From positions 1 through 5,745 of the forward strand of contig JACCQS010000235.1 in assembly GCA_013814015.1 (NCBI GenBank): a stretch of DNA of 5,745 bases, read 5' to 3'. The stretch is from Geodermatophilaceae bacterium. GTDB lineage: Bacteria > Actinomycetota > Actinomycetes > Mycobacteriales > Geodermatophilaceae. This document shows positions 4,962 to 5,745 of this stretch, one piece after another. Within the stretch, counting starts at the first letter, position 1; each line of letters opens with the position of its first letter. The notes under the pieces were generated by a model. It had not been told where the DNA came from. It did no database searches and saw nothing but the letters and a program-made list of their open reading frames with translations. The translations under genes were made by a program, and so were the position numbers.

Positions 4962-5745
4962 CCGCCACGACCTGCTCGATCCACCGCGCCACTCTGAAGG
5001 CCCGACGATTGTCGATCGCAACCACTTGCAGGCCGACGGGTAGGCCACCTCCCGACGGAATCGGAATACTGATGGCGGCAAGGCCGGTCAGGCTTGGCGG
5101 ACGGGTGTTGCGCAGCAACAAGTCTCGAACCCGTATCTCGTCCTCGTCCAGACCGGGAGCCACGATGGGCACCGTAGGCATCACGACGGCATCGCAGGAG
5201 GACAAAGCTCTCGTGACGTCCCTCCGGACGGCGCCAGCTTGGGCGCGGGCCCACACGTACCGCCAGCCCGGAACCTCCATGGCCGCCCACAGCTTGTTCC
5301 GTACGTCGGCTTGATAGTCGTCGGCTTGTGCGGCAAGCAGTTCAGCATGTACGGCGGCAGCCTCCGGGCCCTGGATGTCGCTGACCGCGGCGACCATCGT
5401 GGCCCAGTCCGGCAACTCCACGTCGAACATCGGTGCTCCGGCCGTGAACACAGCGCCCAGCACGGCGTCGAAGGCGACCCGGACCTCGGGGGCGCAGTCC
5501 AGCGCCTCGACGTTGGCCACCACCCCGACTGTGGGAAATCCGCCGACCGCGTCCTCCGGGACCGAGACGTCCGCACCGGACAGGACCCGGACGGCGTACT
5601 CGGCGTCGGTCACCGACCGGGTGAGGACTCCGACGTGGTCCAGGGTCGCCGCCAGCGGGAATACACCGTCCAGCGGCAGGGTACCCCTGGCCGGTTTCGC
5701 CCCGACGACTCCGCAGAGGGCGGCGGGCAGCCGAACCGATCCGGA
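4951..5745 (-). CDS. Amidase-signature family hydrolase, partial (5' end outside window)
   Basis: The last 264 residues of an amidase-signature (GatA/FAAH-type) enzyme, which hydrolyses carboxamide bonds with a Ser-cisSer-Lys triad. The visible part starts inside the signature: SGSVRLPAALCGVVGAKP carries the expected nucleophile Ser at visible residue 3. TLPLDGVFPLAATLDHVGVL (visible 22-41) follows, which is the standard continuation. The C-terminal region has CDAVVMPTVPIVAP (about visible 182-195), then RPPSLTGLAAISIPIPSGGGLPVGLQVV and an ARWIEQVV helix at the end, as in the family. The catalytic Lys and cis-Ser lie upstream, beyond base 5745. About 200 residues are missing at the window edge, compared with a usual 450-500. 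It converges on the DUF1003 gene with interlocked stops (TAG on each strand sharing CTAG). Substrate is unknown; generic amidase, allophanate hydrolase-like and indoleacetamide hydrolase-like roles remain possible. Confidence 0.92.
   Translation of the reverse strand, partial: SGSVRLPAALCGVVGAKPARGTLPLDGVFPLAATLDHVGVLTRSVTDAEYAVRVLSGADVSVPEDAVGGFPTVGVVANVEALDCAPEVRVAFDAVLGAVFTAGAPMFDVELPDWATMVAAVSDIQGPEAAAVHAELLAAQADDYQADVRNKLWAAMEVPGWRYVWARAQAGAVRRDVTRALSSCDAVVMPTVPIVAPGLDEDEIRVRDLLLRNTRPPSLTGLAAISIPIPSGGGLPVGLQVVAIDNRRAFRVARWIEQVVAARS

Overview
The window is chromosomal DNA from a high-GC Gram-positive bacterium, most likely an actinomycete. This rests on strong G/C preference at third codon positions, frequent GTG starts, and several proteins of typically actinobacterial make-up: a membrane-domain-less MgtE-N/CBS protein next to a DUF1003 protein, and a split-barrel-like protein of an actinobacterial type. 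I cannot name the genus. No tRNA, rRNA, CRISPR array, insertion sequence or phage gene is visible.

Layout. Bases 1-56 hold no gene. Bases 57-1010 (minus) encode a CitE/HpcH-family CoA-ester lyase most like L-malyl-CoA/beta-methylmalyl-CoA lyases. Its 113-bp upstream gap contains two perfect palindromes sharing the same 18-bp core, with centres exactly 42 bp apart; this is the most striking regulatory signal here. Bases 1124-2074 (minus) encode an EamA/DMT-type ten-helix permease. Bases 2109-2472 are a small gene graveyard. The C-terminal end of an FG-GAP repeat protein (minus) and the C-terminal end of an MFS transporter (plus) are joined nearly head to head at about 2292-2304, as if one deletion removed both 5' parts of a divergent gene pair.

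From 2523 three plus-strand genes follow. The first is a small soluble protein resembling pyridoxamine-5'-phosphate-oxidase-like split barrels. The second is a 414-residue protein with an N-terminal PRC-barrel-like region, an MgtE N-terminal helical domain and a CBS pair. The third is a DUF1003 two-helix membrane protein that overlaps the second by 8 bp. The DUF1003 gene meets a convergent amidase-signature gene (minus, 5' end outside the window) so tightly that the two stop codons share the tetranucleotide CTAG, which sits in the loop of a GC-rich hairpin.

How they work together. The MgtE-N/CBS and DUF1003 proteins are almost certainly co-expressed and may form one membrane-associated, metal- or nucleotide-sensing unit (inference). 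The lyase appears to be an individually regulated acyl-CoA carbon-metabolism gene; no other ethylmalonyl-CoA or glyoxylate pathway gene is in view. The permease and the amidase have no demonstrable link to their neighbours. Most of the window is ordinary; the twin operators and the deletion scar are the parts worth follow-up.
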